This document shows positions 1 to 10,800 of a stretch of 64,000 nucleotides of DNA, piece after piece. Positions within the stretch are counted from its first letter, which is position 1; every line of letters begins with the position of its first letter. The notes below the pieces were generated by a model. That model searched no databases. It worked only from the letters and a program-made list of their open reading frames with translations, and was not told the origin of the DNA. This DNA is from Nematostella vectensis (taxonomy: Eukaryota > Cnidaria > Anthozoa > Actiniaria > Edwardsiidae), in the NCBI RefSeq assembly GCF_932526225.1, contig NC_064041.1:14726951-14790950 (forward strand), in the 5' to 3' direction. The translations under genes were made by a program, and so were the position numbers.

Positions 1-95
1 CCACCGCCGCCACCACCGCCACCGCCACCACCGCCACCACCACCACCGCCGCCACCACCATCACTATTATTATCATTGTTATTATTACAAATCAA
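1..95. repeat. (CCACCG)n / (ATT)n simple repeats
   Basis: The window opens with about 60 bases of imperfect CCACCG/CCACCA triplets followed by a short TAT/ATT-rich tract. It lies in the intron following the last visible exon of the minus-strand gene at 118-3860. No coding reading is supported. Confidence 0.9.
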
Positions 96-117
96 ACAGT
101 TGATTACCCTACAGTAC

Positions 118-3100
118 CTTGCATTCAGTTGACGCAGGATTCCAGATAGAACTGGGCGTGGCAGATCAGCCAGGTCTTCCATCCTGTATTGTAGGAAACA
201 AGAATCATAAAAAACAAATACAGTCTAACATTGTTACTTTGCTGCTGCAGTCTTCTCTACTGCAGAAGAATACCTTTGCACGATTCCCAAATAACACAAG
301 GATTTTGATCTCGGGCCCATTTCACAACATTGAATTTGATTATAAGACAAACAAGTATGATTGAGTGCCTATCTGAGACATACATTTACAGAAGTTAAGG
401 TTAATCCTCAACTTATTGTGACATTTTAGAAGTTGATTTTGTCTGACCAGGATTTTGTTGTCTTGTTATAATTGGTTCATGTCCTAGTCTAAAACAGATC
501 AAACAGAATGAAACACAAGACTGGTTCTTACCCATATTTATCCAACTCAAGGGTTTCAACGTTGACCATCTTTGCAGGAGGTCTGTATGGTGAGTAAGGC
601 TGACCTCCTGTGGGCGTTTTTGTAGACTTTGGACGACTCTGAGACAGAATTTCGGTAAGTTACAAAAAATACCATCTAAATTAGAATGTACATTAATAAA
701 AATACAATTGCACAAAATGTCCATCAGGAAGTGTGAAAATGCAAGCAAAAAATTACATGCTTACAAAGATAAAAGAGCATGTGTTTTTTCAGTGTCTAAT
801 GCAGCTTTGATTCCCTGCTATTTTGTCATGTTGTTTGCATTTATATGTATATCCCAAAATGCCTATCAAGTAAACCAGAGTCACAATTTAAGATTAATTT
901 ACAGTCAAACCAGGTTAAATGTGCCCCCTGAATAGTGACTTCATTTTTTTTTAAATTTCAGTTGATTATTTGCCAAAAAGTGTGCAATCTTGAAACAAGT
1001 TTTCAATTTTTTAATGCAAAGTCTCATTCAAAATAGCAGAAAGAAACCGCCGTGGTTGTATTTATGAGCTGGGAAACTAAAGCCTTTATTTCCCCCCCCC
1101 CTCCTTAGTGAAGCTACTGATTTATGCAATCTTAGTGAGTGAGAACATTCCAAAAACTTGTCTCAAGAATGGAAACTTCTCAGCAAATAATCAAAAGAAA
1201 TTACAAATAATAAACTGAATAATCAGCTATAGGGGAGCAAGCTTGACCTGGTTTGACTGTAACAGTTTTAAAACGCACTGGCTTGAAAGGCTCCATAGCA
1301 GCAGGGACGAGATCTTCTGTCACGTCTTTTGGCACAATCTTCTTGGGTCCTTTTCTCACACTACCTCCACTCGAGCTACAAACACACAGTTGACAAGATG
1401 TGAAATTGTACAGAAACAGTATGTTTTCTAGAATGTCGAGGACTGGTGGGTATATACTCCACCAAAAAAATACTCATATACAGTATACCTGCATGCATAA
1501 TATGGCAACACAATCATATTTTGATTCAAATATAAACTGTTACACCTTTTGGAACTAATTTTAGCAGTAGTAGTGCTTCCCTACCCCCCCCCCCCCCTAA
1601 AATAATAATAATTTCCTCTGCTCAGGAACTACAGTGCCTAGTGAACAGTGAAGTTACAACTTACCTTCTACTTGATGAGCGTCTTTTTCTCTTCTAAAAA
1701 AAAAAATCTTTGTTTGTTCTTTTATTCTTTAACAAAAACAAGGTTCCATCCCTTGGTTCGCTTTATTAACCTTTAATTTGAACTAATGTAATGCCCAATG
1801 GTGTTACAGAGGTCGACTCATTGATACATAGTCCTAACACAAACCACAGCTCACTAGTAGCCCAGGCTCTATATACGCCCCAATGAATAATCAAGTCAAG
1901 GCCATCTTTTAATTCTATTGCATTTACTGTAATTTCAAAAGAAAGCCTTAGAGCTTTTAATTGTAGCATATCGAACCTGGACTTTCTAGCACCCTTAGTT
2001 TTTGTTGTGCACAAAAGCTAAACTACAATGCAGTTGTGATAGAGGGGGCTGAGTATGAATATAAAATGTTCTTCCCATTTCTCAATAAATCACACTGCCT
2101 TACAATACCTTCTTGTTGGAAGGGCACCAAACAAGATATGCCGATGTTATGTAAACTTCCTGCCATTCTTGATTCAACTCGTTGTCATCATACACCTCAT
2201 GCACCCCGATGTGTGCGACCTTATTCGGTTGACACCCCTCACTCTTCGCACTACTTTGCCGCGAGGCAACTTGTTTTTTCCATAACATGCGCCTTTTATA
2301 ATCTGTCATCGCAGACGGACAGGCAGATGGAGAAGGGTGTGGTGCTCGAACTGTGCTCTGGGCTCTGGATTGATAATCTGAATCACGGCTGTAGAGACAA
2401 AAAGTTTACCTTTGAAGTGCTATCTATAATGGCTTGTGAAAGAGAAATTATCGGGAATGGAGAAAAAATGAAATGGTTGCGTTATCCCATTTGCATCCCC
2501 AACAATGGCAGAAAGTCCACTTTCGGTTTGCAATAGACATGCTATTTGTAGAGGAAAACTATACGAAACTATAAAGCATGAGCAAATTAGAAAAAAAAGC
2601 ATTCTTGATCACTCTGGTATTTTATAGATCTAAAAAGTCAAACTTTTTTGTAATAATAAATGTCTTGTGGAGATACTGCAATAGCATAAAAAATCCCTTT
2701 TTGTTCTTTCTGGGGTCAGTTTTTTTTATCAGAAAACTCAAACCCAAGGTTAGTTACAACAGGCCAGGTTGTTAACAATGAAGGATATTTGTACCTTGAA
2801 TCAGGTGAAAGTGAAGGCAACGATGTTGATCTTCTATGAGGCCTGGGTAGCTGCTTGTTAGATGTGCCCATGTCCAGTCCTCCAAATACATCTACTATTT
2901 TGAGTGTTGGCAGACTCCCTGTGGTCATAGGTGTGGAAAAGAATAGTATTTGACAATTTTAGAATTTTAGAAAAGGGTTTGAAACCAGGCGTTCAATGTA
3001 AAAATCTGTTAAGGTATCATAACTGTAAACTCACCCGCAAAGATTTTGGACCTCATCACAAGCCTAATTTTTGTGAGAATGTTAATAAATTTTCTGTATT

Positions 3101-3860
3101 CAACCGCATTGGCTTTCTTGTTTTTTGTGTTTTTTTTTTCACATATTTACTGTATTTCACCCGATTTCACAAGATTTCTGTCCAAGTTGGGTTTACAGCT
3201 TTGATGTATTTTCCTACATTCTCAGATGACCCAGTTCTTCTAGATCTTGCCTTTGTTCTCTCTAGTTATACAATTTTCGAACTCATTATGATCAACAGGT
3301 AAACTAGATGCACAGCAAGACATTTTCAACATTCTGGGCGAATTGTAAGGCATAACGTCCTTATGGAAAATATTTTTGTACATAAATAATTTGCCCGCAT
3401 TCGGATAAAACATAGTAAGAAGTCGTTGCTATTTTTTAACGAAGGCATTATCAATAAGCTTACACATTTTAAACAATGACATTACCTCGTAATAAAATCA
3501 AATTACTAAGTTAAAACATGTTGGGAGGAATTCAGATGGCAATTTAGTAGACAACATGCATATGGGATAAACATAGAATTACAAACACACTTATGAAGAG
3601 AAGTCGAGGGGTACGAAACTGGTGTCCTTTGTATTGTATGTAAACACGCTAAATTGTAGATTATAAAACTTACCATCAATACTCTCTAGTCGCTGTTCTT
3701 TTGTCAAATAGACCTGGTCTAGCTGTTTACTAGGTTCTGTATTGAAGGATTCCCCTTCAACGCCATTTCTCCTATAGACAGCTTCTTTTACGCGTTTCAA
3801 ATCAGACTTCCAGCATTCGGGATGTTGACAAATACTCGTACAGCACTGCTGGCCTTTCAT
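118..3860 (-). CDS. Unidentified multi-exon gene, 5' part (runs off left edge)
   Basis: I reconstructed this gene from splice signals and phase. Exons, in order of transcription: 3674-3860, 2795-2918, 2220-2388, 1665-1693, 1248-1375, 532-638 and 118-183. Each has an AG acceptor and a GT donor. The first five join in phase, from ATG at 3860 (MKGQQCCTS...). Exon 5 leaves phase 1 but the 532-638 exon needs a phase-0 lead-in, so one exon between about 660 and 1240 is probably missing from my model. Exons 6 and 7 join in phase (DKYG then MEDLADLPRP). About 270 residues are visible. The N-terminus is cysteine-rich (QQCC, SICQ, PECW), followed by Ser/Arg/Lys-rich low complexity (KRKRRSSSRSSSGG) and a Pro-rich stretch. 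I do not recognise the family. The X-box-like promoter hints at a ciliary or centrosomal role, which is only inference. Confidence 0.7.
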
Positions 3861-4045
3861 GATGTGATGCGCAATCAACGGCAATTTACAGAATTATAAA
3901 CATGCCGATACAACAAGTGGTGATCCATTATATGTTTTAGTGAGTTATTTGCTCCATAGTGCGGGGAAATAGTGATTTTTGTGTCGTTTTCCAGGTTTGG
4001 CCATCACTATTTGGTACAGTCCCGCGCTTGTGCTTTTGCTTACTG

Positions 4046-4065
4046 TGACGTCACGCCATGGCAAC
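4046..4065. promoter_or_regulatory. CRE plus X-box-like motif upstream of the 118-3860 gene
   Basis: A perfect cAMP-response element TGACGTCA (4046-4053) overlaps CACGCCATGGCAAC (4052-4065), which matches the palindromic RFX X-box GTTGCCATGGCAAC at 12 of 14 positions. The pair sits about 190 bases upstream of the ATG at 3860, where a promoter is expected. CRE sites recruit CREB/ATF factors and X-boxes recruit RFX factors, which drive ciliary genes in animals. Function here is inferred from position only. Confidence 0.5.
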
Positions 4066-4552
4066 GGGTTAGGGACGCGTGCTTCTACCACAGCCAACCC
4101 GTGAATAAGAAAAGAAGAGTGAAAAAGAACCCTTTGCCCGGGATTAGCCAGATTGTATTTACAATCTTTCTAGAAGGCAGATAAAATTCGCCGATAATAA
4201 CAGAGGATTCCTTTTCCTCGTGAACGCCAGCTTAGAGAAATACAAAGAAAAGATGGGAATGGAGTGATGAATCGATAAATAAACCACAGGCAAAACTTGG
4301 AAGCTTGAAAATGGCAAGGGCGGCGGACAAGGAGTTAAACTTTTACCTTGTGTTGATTAATTTTCCCAATAAGGAGTTCAGTTAGATGGCGCAGGTAAAA
4401 AAGATTACTTTTCATTATCCCGTTTATTTTTTCACTTCGCATGTGGTTTCTTCGTATTTAGATATATACACACTCAGAGTAAAAAAATATGAATCATATA
4501 TCACGCAATTAAAAAGACAGATTGGATCATAAGGACTTCAAGATAGAGGAGA
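4066..4552. other. Intergenic stretch, nothing recognised
   Basis: AT-rich sequence between the promoter region of the left gene and the 3' end of the retrotransposon. I see no exon, conserved motif or repeat that I can support. Confidence 0.5.
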
Positions 4553-6018
4553 TAGATAGATAGTTTATTGAATAAAATCCTCCGCAACCCAAGGGTTGAA
4601 TTATGAAATTATTTACACTAAAATTATTTACAGGGAAACTAATAGAAGTATATAAAATCTAAGTAAAACGGGAGGAAGCATTCTTAATTATAAAACTATT
4701 GTCAAAACGGCCGGTCTTATACCTTGGAACATTAAAAAAACGTTTACGTCTCAGAGAAATGTTAGCATCGATCACAGGTGGTAAGAGCTTATTAAGCTTA
4801 CAGGCTTTGTTGCTAACGATCTTGTCGAAGAGCGTATCGGTCAAAGACAGGCGACGGGCAGCTGGACTGACAAGTTCTGCCTCCGCTAAGGCCTCCTCGT
4901 ACGGGCAGTATGGATATATAATGCGTAGCGCGCGGCGTTGAACTTGTTCTAGTGAATTAGATAGATAGCTTGGAAGACTATCATGATAGACTGGGCAAGC
5001 ATATTCCGTGATAGGCCTGCCACAAGTGCGGAAAAAACTGACTAGTTCGGACTTGCCAAGGCCTGAACGTTTAAGCTGACGCAGACCGAACATGCGCTTT
5101 TTGCACTTTGAAATGATATCATCAATGTGATCGTTCCATTTAAGGTCACAAGAAATATGGAGACCTAAAATTTTAGCACATGAAACGATTTCAATTTCAA
5201 CGTCGTTTACAACTATTGGATCGAAATAAGTGTCACTAGTGCTAAAACTAATCCTCATTTCCTTGCACCTGGACTCATTGAGCTGGAACTTGTTTGAGGC
5301 AGCGCTGCTGGCCAGGGAATTAACAGCCGCTTGAATGGTGCTGGCTTTGGACTTCGGGACTGTTTCGGAAATTGTCGTGTCATCAACGTATTTCCACAAC
5401 TCAGTGTCGGCGATATCGAGGTCATTGATCATCGCTATGAATAGCCAGGGGCTCAGTTTTGTCCCTTGTGGAACTCCGGCTGGGACCACGCCTCATTCAG
5501 AAAGGCGATCCTGTCCCAGTTTGACGCGCTGTTTTCTGCATGATAGGAAATCAGTGATCCAGGCGATTATTGCGTCAGGGATGTTGAAGGTGCGCAGCTT
5601 TGTTAGTAGAATGTTATGATCGATAAGATCAAATGCTTTCCTGAAGTCAAACAGGACAACCCTTACAGTAGCCCCGTTGCCATCAGTTGCCTGGTTCCAT
5701 GAATAGACCATACTAATCAGGGCTTCAGTGGTGCTAGAACCGGGAACAGTGCCGAACTGCCTTGGATCGACTTTAGCGAGAACTGCTGGCTTCACGTGAT
5801 TCTCAACAACGAAGTCCTTGGCCACCTTTGAGAGAATCGGCGTCAGGGAGATGGGACGAAGGTGTTTGTTAATATCATGCACTGGCTTTTGCTTCGGAAC
5901 AGGAGCAACATCCGCGTGTTTCCAGGACTGAGGGAGCCTGCCCTCAGCAAAAGAAGTGTTGATAAGGTTGATAAGTGTTGAAAATACTTCCAATAAGTAT
6001 CTGTGGAAAGATAGCAAC
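4553..6018 (-). mobile_element. 5'-truncated non-LTR retrotransposon (CR1/L2-like reverse transcriptase)
   Basis: On the minus strand, 6017-5493 and 5489-4659 encode one reverse transcriptase reading frame interrupted by a single in-frame TGA at about 5493. Visible RT motifs: LRPISLTPILSK, the first catalytic block FDFRKAFDLIDHN, PAGVPQGTKLSPWLF, and the catalytic YVDD. The C-terminus (LEQVQRRALRIIYP, EEAL...) is the region typical of CR1/L2/Rex-like elements. There is no endonuclease upstream, so the copy is 5'-truncated near 6018. The 3' end near 4553 carries a short (CTAT)n tail on the minus strand, as in families that end in microsatellites rather than poly(A). The stop codon means this copy is inactive. 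Lineage below non-LTR is tentative. Confidence 0.85.
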
Positions 6019-6269
6019 TGGTTTGTATTTTTGATTATGCTAAAAAAAAGCTCAGTATTAAAGCAAACGTGACATTCACGCTGCGTGTCATTTATACTGT
6101 GAGTGCAGGTTCTTTATGGCAGGGCGGCAGATCCACAAGTTCCAGAAAGTGGGGGCCGAAACAAGAGTTTCAAGAAATAGGGGCCCGGATTCGTTGTTGT
6201 TTTTTGTGGATTTCAATAAATTTCTTGTTATTGTTATTTTTTTTAGCCAAGAAAAAGGGGACTTGTCCG

Positions 6270-6585
6270 GCCCTCCCCTAGATCCGGCCCACCCCTAGAA
6301 CCGCCCCTAGATCCACCACTAGGTCCGCCCCTAGATCCACCCCTAGGTCGGCCCCAACCCTAGATCCGGCCCACCCCTAGATCCGCCCCTAGATCCGGCC
6401 CACCCCTAGATCCGCCCCTAGATCCGGCCCACCCCTAGATCCACCCCTAGATCCGCCCCTAGATCCGCCCCTAGATCCACCCCTAGATCCGCCCCTAGAT
6501 CCGCCCCTAGATCCACTCCTAGATCCACCCCTAGATCCACCCCTAGATCAGCCCCTAGATCCGCCCCTAGATCCACCCCTGAAAA
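6270..6585. repeat. CTAGATCCGCCC-type tandem array
   Basis: Over 300 bases of 12-14-bp units, variants of CCCCTAGATCCGC with CCGGCCCA and CCAC substitutions. It follows a low-complexity stretch (6116-6270) resembling dispersed 'GGGGCGGATC' repeats. Non-coding. Confidence 0.9.
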
Positions 6586-6924
6586 GTGCCTGGATGCCTT
6601 ATCTAACGTCTAACGAACAAAGCCATTTGTCAGTAAAATACATTCTTTGGTATGCATTCTTTGGGGTGCAGAGTCCAGAGTAGAGCTTTTAATGGATTAA
6701 GCTGAACTTTGTTTTTTTGGACATACTGTAGCAGTAATAATGGGTATTTTCATTCTGCATTTCACAAAAAGTAAATCAGTAAAAGTAAAGAAAATTACAC
6801 TATTAGCAGTTGATTCGAGTTGATCTCCGTTGCAAATCACAGGCCTCATGAAGAAACATTATAACTGATCTGTCCTTGAGATGAATTTCCGTAGTCCACA
6901 CATTGCCCACCTCAGACGCTACTC

Positions 6925-7428
6925 TCCCAACACTCTGAACACTGTGCATTCTACTGAACACTGTGCATTCTACTGAACACTCTGAACACTGTGCATTCTA
7001 CTGAACACTCTGAACACTGTGCATTCTACTGAACACTCTGAACACTGTGCATTCTACTGAACACTCTGAACACTGTGCATTCTACTGAACACTCTGAACA
7101 CTGTGCATTCTACTGAACACTCTGAACACTGTGCATTCTACTGAACACTCTGAACACTGTGCATTCTACTGAACACTCTGAACACTGTGCATTCTACTGA
7201 ACACTCTGAACACTGTGCGTTCTACCCAACACTCTGAACACTGTGCATTCTACTGAACACTCTGAACACTGTGCATTCTACTGAACACTCTGAACACTGT
7301 GCATTCTACCCAACACTCTGAACACTGTGCATTCTACCCAACACTCTGAACACTGTGCATTCTACCCAACACTCTGAACACTGTGCATTCTACTGAACAC
7401 TCTGAACACTGTGCATTCTACTGACAGT
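6925..7428. repeat. 28-bp minisatellite, about 18 copies
   Basis: The unit is built from CACTCTGAACACTGTGC followed by ATTCTACTGAA, repeated almost perfectly, with a few units carrying ATTCTACCCAA instead. It lies about 370 bases beyond the stop of PPIL3. Units are contiguous with no unique spacers. No coding reading is supported. Confidence 0.95.
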
Positions 7429-7439
7429 CTTATAAAACC

Positions 7440-7625
7440 AATATTTCCAGGCGCGTACACAGGGGGAGGGACAGGATGCGTGCGCACGCCCCTGGGCGGT
7501 CAAAAAGTGTGGCATTTCTTATTAAGGAATCTTCAAATGCTATGCTTTTTCCATATGATACCTATGACTGCGTACCCCCCACCCCCACCCCCTCAGCCAA
7601 TCCTGGGTACCCGCCTGTTTTCAAG
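7440..7625. repeat. Dispersed-repeat-like segment
   Basis: The sequence runs from GGCGCGTACACAGGGGGAGG to a run of CCCCCACCCCC. It has the look of a degenerate dispersed element with G-rich and C-rich ends in inverted arrangement (7451-7490 versus 7577-7600). No protein is supported. Confidence 0.4.
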
Positions 7626-7638
7626 AATATAATTAAGC

Positions 7639-7800
7639 AGCATTCTCTTCTATGGGATTTGCATGAATGGTGACGCTATAAATCGTGTATCCTGTAAGAG
7701 TTTGGTACTGTAGCTTTGCTAGGCAGCGTTTCTCTGCTATGGGATTTGCATATGGTGACACTTTAAATCCTGAATCATGTAAGAGTTTGGTAGTTTTACT
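7639..7800 (-). repeat. Two tandem copies of the PPIL3 terminal coding end
   Basis: Two diverged copies, each about 80-85 bases, begin at about 7639 and 7724. They repeat the last coding stretch of PPIL3 (real copy from 7799 upward). All three share CTATGGGATTTGCAT, GGTGACAC or a close variant, and the GCAGC next to the stop. They lie immediately 3' of the gene and so would be in the 3' UTR. Confidence 0.85.
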
Positions 7801-10800
7801 AGGCAGCATTTTCTGCTATGGGATTTGCATGAATGGTGACACTTTTAATCCTGACTTCTGTAAGCGGTCGGTAGTTCTTCTCATTAACTGGGAGCTTCTC
7901 AAGATCATCTAATGTTTCCAGACCACCAATAACCCTGATATAAAAACAAAAAACATAACATATAAGAATAAAGAAAGGAAGATTTCATTATGGGTATAGT
8001 GGTCTTCAACACAGTCGCTCTCACCTCTGTCAAGCTGTGGCAGAGGTCAGAATGACTGCATAAGAAGAATACAGGTATTGGTGCTTTAGTCTATACAACT
8101 TGAAGGAAAAGGCTACCTGAATACAATAGACTGTTTTCTTTATGTTGCACGTACATCCTAAATGCCACAGACTGGCGGGCCACAGCTATGATCCAATATG
8201 CAGAGGAAGAGGAATTTGACCCTAGCGCCTGTAGTGTTCGAGTGGGTAGGCTGTGTAGCCGGGCGAGGCCTGGGTACGAGGTAAAGTAAATCGCCATATT
8301 GGATTATGTACATGCGGAAACTGAGCGAGTAAAGCGTTGTGTGGACAATCATCCTGTGTAATCTTTTCCATCCCGAAGTTAGACACTACAGCGCCAAAAC
8401 TCTGTGAAAAAAGCACTCTGGCAGCATTTTCTATTACCTCGTATGTAAACTCCACTTCGTACGGAATTATAGATCAGTGGTGGCCCGGCAGTGTATGGCA
8501 TTTCGGATGAGTGTGCAACATCGTGAAAATGGTATATCAACAACATAGTTATAATTTAGTACTCAACAGTTTTTTTTTGTCTTAATCAACACTTTTTTTG
8601 GGCAGAGAGGTAAAGAGTCTGCCCCAAAGAAATCTAAATGAAGATGAAAATAAGGCAGAATCAACTGTCGGTTTTTTTAAAAATAATATTCAACATTCTT
8701 GTTCAAGAAAACAACAGGCCATCTGCTCTAAATTATCAGTCACATCCTTGAAGAAGCTTCCAATAGACACACTGCTTTACAATTTTGAAATATTTTTCTT
8801 ATTCTCCATTAAGAATCATTGGATATTGTTACGTAATTGACAAGAAGTAAACTGGTGCGATTGTCACTTTATCCAATAAGTTGCTTACTTCCCAAACATA
8901 GTGTATTTCATGTCTAGGTGTGGTTGCTTGCCGTAGCATATGAAGAATTGAGAGCCGTTGCTGTTGGGTCCATTGTTGGCCATGGAAACTGTTCCTCTTG
9001 CATTATGCTGTCATGAATAAAATAAAAGGAATGTTTACGTTAATGATTATTTCAAGTTTGAGTGTTTTGTTGACATTTGCAAACTACCGTACTGAACTTG
9101 TTGGCTTTCATCAGTAAAAATAAATTACACTGAGTGTGTGCACTAAGTTGAGTCAATACAGTGGTGTAGATAGGTGCTATTTTTAATGGCAACAACGAAA
9201 TGGCAATTTTATTCTAGATTTGGCCTTAAAAGTAACTAGTCTCTAAAAAGATTTCAAAAGTCATCAAGGCTTTGAAAGAAAATAGTCTGTGGATATGATG
9301 ATGTAAATAATAACTAGAATAACTACAGACAAGCTGTTGAATAAGTATATTATACAACATGTGGTTTATTTACAGTAGGCATGTCAGATAAATCAACACA
9401 ATGTTGAAATTGTAGATTTTATGCCTCTGAAAACAGAGTACACTAATTTCCGGTGTTAGTTCTTTCCCAGAACTTGCGTTGACTTATTTCTATAAACTAA
9501 ATAGGCTGAGGAATAACTTACTCGCAAGGAAGGACTCAGCTCATCCTCAAACTTTTTTCCCCAGATACTCTTTCCCCCTTTTCCAGACCCTGCAAACAGT
9601 ATTTTAAACATTATTTACTGTACACTTTGTGAGTCACACTCTCTCAAATAACACATGGCTTCATAGGTTATAAAACCCTATGAAAATGAGATGTAAATAA
9701 AATCACCTTGAATCACAGTTAATTTCAATCCATGCTACAATAAAAACAGCTCAATTATATTCCTAAAGTATCAAATAATGTGAGGGAAGATCTACATTTA
9801 AAAATCTTGAGAGTTTTGAATATCCAAAACAAAAAAGTTAATACATCTTCGGACCTACAGACTGGACATAACTTCAAAGATCTGATGGAATTCAAACCTT
9901 GGTACAGTAGCTGGGGAATTATTATCAGAAGACCCCAGATTCTAATTCCACTATGCTGGACAGTATAAATACAGTGCAAGCCTCAGTTTGAGACAAATTT
10001 CATGTGCAAACCAATAAGAATCCCTTGGATCTTTAGAATCAAACAATTTACCAAAACTTAGATCATTGCGCACCCCCCTGTGCATATGAGTCCTGCAACT
10101 AGCTCCATGTGCTTAAATCAGGCATTTCCTGAATACTACAGTAAACAAACCTGTAGGATCACCAGTCTGTACCATAAATCCTTTGATGTTTCTACAAAGA
10201 AAAACAGGAAATTAAAAATATTTGAAAAGTTAGAAACAGGACATTCCAGACTCATAAAGACAGAAGGCAAGTAAAAGATAGAAAGGTAAGAAAATTGAAA
10301 AGACTATAATATTAGTGACAAGTGTCCTTAACTTTTACCCGGGACAGGTACTGTATAAAAAATCTCTCTTCAGCGCTCCCCCCACAGCTCAATGCCGTTA
10401 AATGCAGGCTGTCTTTCCCTGAAGTTTAGCACTGCTACATAAAACATTAGAGGGGGGGAGGGGGTTCAGCATAAAGGCGCGATATCGACCTTTTCTGGCA
10501 CTTATATAGATATTTATCACTCATCTAAAATCGGATATATATCAGATATTTTTTCAAAGGTTTCTAGTATCAGATATTTAGCCGATATTATAACAAAACT
10601 TACAAATCCAATTTCTGATATTTATCGGATCTTATACCCCTAGAACTGCCATGTTGAACCTAGATTATTGCATCTCACGACTTGATAATATCAGATAATT
10701 TCATAAGATAGAGACGAGAGATTTCATCTAATTACTGATATGTATCAGATACTATAACTTAAGAATTGTTGTGTTGAACCTAGATTATTGCATCTCAGGA

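Noticed and set aside
2036-2536. 166-aa plus-strand frame
   Set aside because: It overlaps the minus-strand exon 2220-2388, which fits splice phases; the plus frame has no family resemblance.
6925-7428. Regular 28-bp repeats reminiscent of a CRISPR array
   Set aside because: Units are directly contiguous with no unique spacers, and the window is animal DNA; it is a minisatellite.
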